From: Alphaproteobacteria bacterium
GTDB taxonomy: Bacteria > Pseudomonadota > Alphaproteobacteria > Sphingomonadales > Sphingomonadaceae
Assembly (NCBI GenBank): GCA_018828205.1
Contig: JAHJWA010000039.1
Span: forward strand, 1-6,365
Direction: 5' to 3'
Length of the DNA: 6,365 nucleotides
Below, piece by piece: positions 5,427 to 6,365 of this stretch. The notes under the pieces were generated by a model that was given only the letters and a program-made list of their open reading frames with translations, had not been told where the DNA came from and ran no database searches. Positions within the stretch are counted from its first letter, which is position 1; the number at the start of each line of letters is the position of its first letter. Position numbers and translations under genes: made by a program.

Positions 5427-6365
5427 TCACCGCAGGCTCACCACATTGTCGCTGACCTTGCGCGCGCGGCTGCCGTCGTAGAGGCTGGCCATCGGCTCGT
5501 CCTCGACGATCAGGCTCTGGGTCGCGCCGAAGCCGTTGAAATCGGTCTTCATCGCCGCGCCATAGGCACCCAGCATCCCGATCTCGATATAATCGCCCGC
5601 CTGGATGTCCTCGGGCAATGCGAAGGGGCCGGGCATATAGTCGGCATCGTCGCAGGTCGGCCCGTAGAAGGCGAATTCGGCGTCGGGCTTGATGAGGTCG
5701 TCCTCCAGCGCGCGGACCGGGAATTTCCAGTCGACATGCGCGGCATCGAACAAAGCGCCATAGGCGCCGTCGTTGATGTAGAGCTCCTCGCCGCGGCGCT
5801 TCTCGACCTTGACCACCAGCGAGGAATATTCCGCGCACAGCGCGCGGCCCGGCTCGCACCACAGCTCGGCGTTGTAGGCGATCGGCAGCGCGTAGAAATG
5901 CTGATGGATGATGGTGAAATAGTCTTCCAGCGGCGGCGGCTCGAGCCCGGGATAGACGCTGGGGAAGCCCCCGCCGACGTCGATCATGTCGATCACCACC
6001 GATGCCTCGGCGATCGCCGCGCGGGTGCGGTCGAGCGCCTGGACATAGGCGAACGGGCTCATCGCCTGGCTGCCGACGTGGAAGCAGACGCCGAGCCAGT
6101 CCGCGTGCTGACGCGCCTGCTGGAGCAGCAGCGGCCCCTCGGTGAGGTCGCAGCCGAACTTGCTGGCGAGACTCAATTCGGAGAATTCGGAGGACACGCG
6201 CAGCCGGACGCACAGCCGCAGATCGGTGGCCCCTTCCCCGGCATCGTCGGTGCAGGCGGCGACGATCTTGTCGAGTTCCTCGACGCTGTCGAGGCTGAAG
6301 GTCTTCACCCCGTGGAGCCGGTAGGCCTCGCGGATCGCGCTGGGCGCCTTGATCGGGTGCATGAA
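5427..6365 (-). CDS. Type III PLP-dependent decarboxylase, ornithine/lysine type (partial)
   Basis: This is the 3' part of a gene entering from the right edge. The reading frame is open to the last base, and the first visible residues (FMHPIK) are internal to the family, so the methionine at 6362 is not the start. The 312 visible residues lack the N-terminal part with the PLP lysine. Visible hallmarks, numbered from the edge, are HVGSQ (96-100), IDVGGGFPSVYPG (128-140), WCEPGRA with the PLP-phosphate EPGR (169-175), YINDGAYGALFDAAH (196-210), GPTCDD (235-240) with the substrate-site Cys-Asp pair of ornithine decarboxylases, and MLGAYGAAMKTDFNGFG (264-280). The CDD motif favours ornithine (or lysine) over diaminopimelate, so the likely product is putrescine by CO2 release from ornithine. 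It is convergent with the PRC-barrel gene. The family is certain; ornithine versus lysine is not. Confidence 0.92.
   Translation of the reverse strand, partial: FMHPIKAPSAIREAYRLHGVKTFSLDSVEELDKIVAACTDDAGEGATDLRLCVRLRVSSEFSELSLASKFGCDLTEGPLLLQQARQHADWLGVCFHVGSQAMSPFAYVQALDRTRAAIAEASVVIDMIDVGGGFPSVYPGLEPPPLEDYFTIIHQHFYALPIAYNAELWCEPGRALCAEYSSLVVKVEKRRGEELYINDGAYGALFDAAHVDWKFPVRALEDDLIKPDAEFAFYGPTCDDADYMPGPFALPEDIQAGDYIEIGMLGAYGAAMKTDFNGFGATQSLIVEDEPMASLYDGSRARKVSDNVVSLR

Noticed and set aside
1..6365. CRISPR array, tRNA, rRNA, prophage or transposase genes
   Set aside because: There are no regularly spaced repeats, cloverleaf-like sequence, ribosomal RNA or mobile-element proteins. The only mobile-derived DNA is the two short repeats.

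Overview
The window looks like ordinary chromosome from a GC-rich alphaproteobacterium, most likely Sphingomonadales. The reasons are the ALAS-type hemA (C4 haem pathway), the plsY-dprA gene pair, strong G/C third-position bias, two short interspersed repeats of kinds common in sphingomonad genomes, and a promoter matching the alphaproteobacterial EcfG general-stress consensus. The genus is not decided by this sequence.

Layout. Positions 1-1070 (minus strand) hold plsY followed by the 5' part of dprA, which runs off the left edge. The 96-nt gap between them is almost filled by a 79-bp repeat made of two inverted hairpins. A short divergent intergenic region carries a second repeat type that ends at the start of murI. 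Positions 1182-4080 (plus strand) hold murI (glutamate racemase, TTG start), hemA (5-aminolevulinate synthase, GTG start) and a nitroreductase-family gene. A perfect 8-bp dyad resembling a Fur box lies between murI and hemA. Positions 4081-4276 are a comparatively AT-rich control region with a GGAAC-N16-CGTT promoter. It reads into a two-gene unit at 4277-5307: a membrane-anchored OmpA-like protein and a PRC-barrel protein. A strong bidirectional terminator separates this unit from a convergent ornithine/lysine-type decarboxylase gene on the minus strand, whose 5' end lies beyond the right edge.

Function. plsY (phospholipid synthesis), murI (D-glutamate for peptidoglycan) and hemA (first step of haem synthesis) are core metabolism. 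dprA serves DNA uptake and recombination. The OmpA-like/PRC-barrel pair reads as an envelope and general-stress unit under EcfG. The decarboxylase probably makes putrescine. I found no phage genes, transposase, CRISPR array, tRNA or rRNA, and no obvious new multi-gene system. The most interesting signals are regulatory: the EcfG promoter, the Fur-like dyad upstream of hemA, and two repeat families sitting directly against the start codons of dprA and murI.
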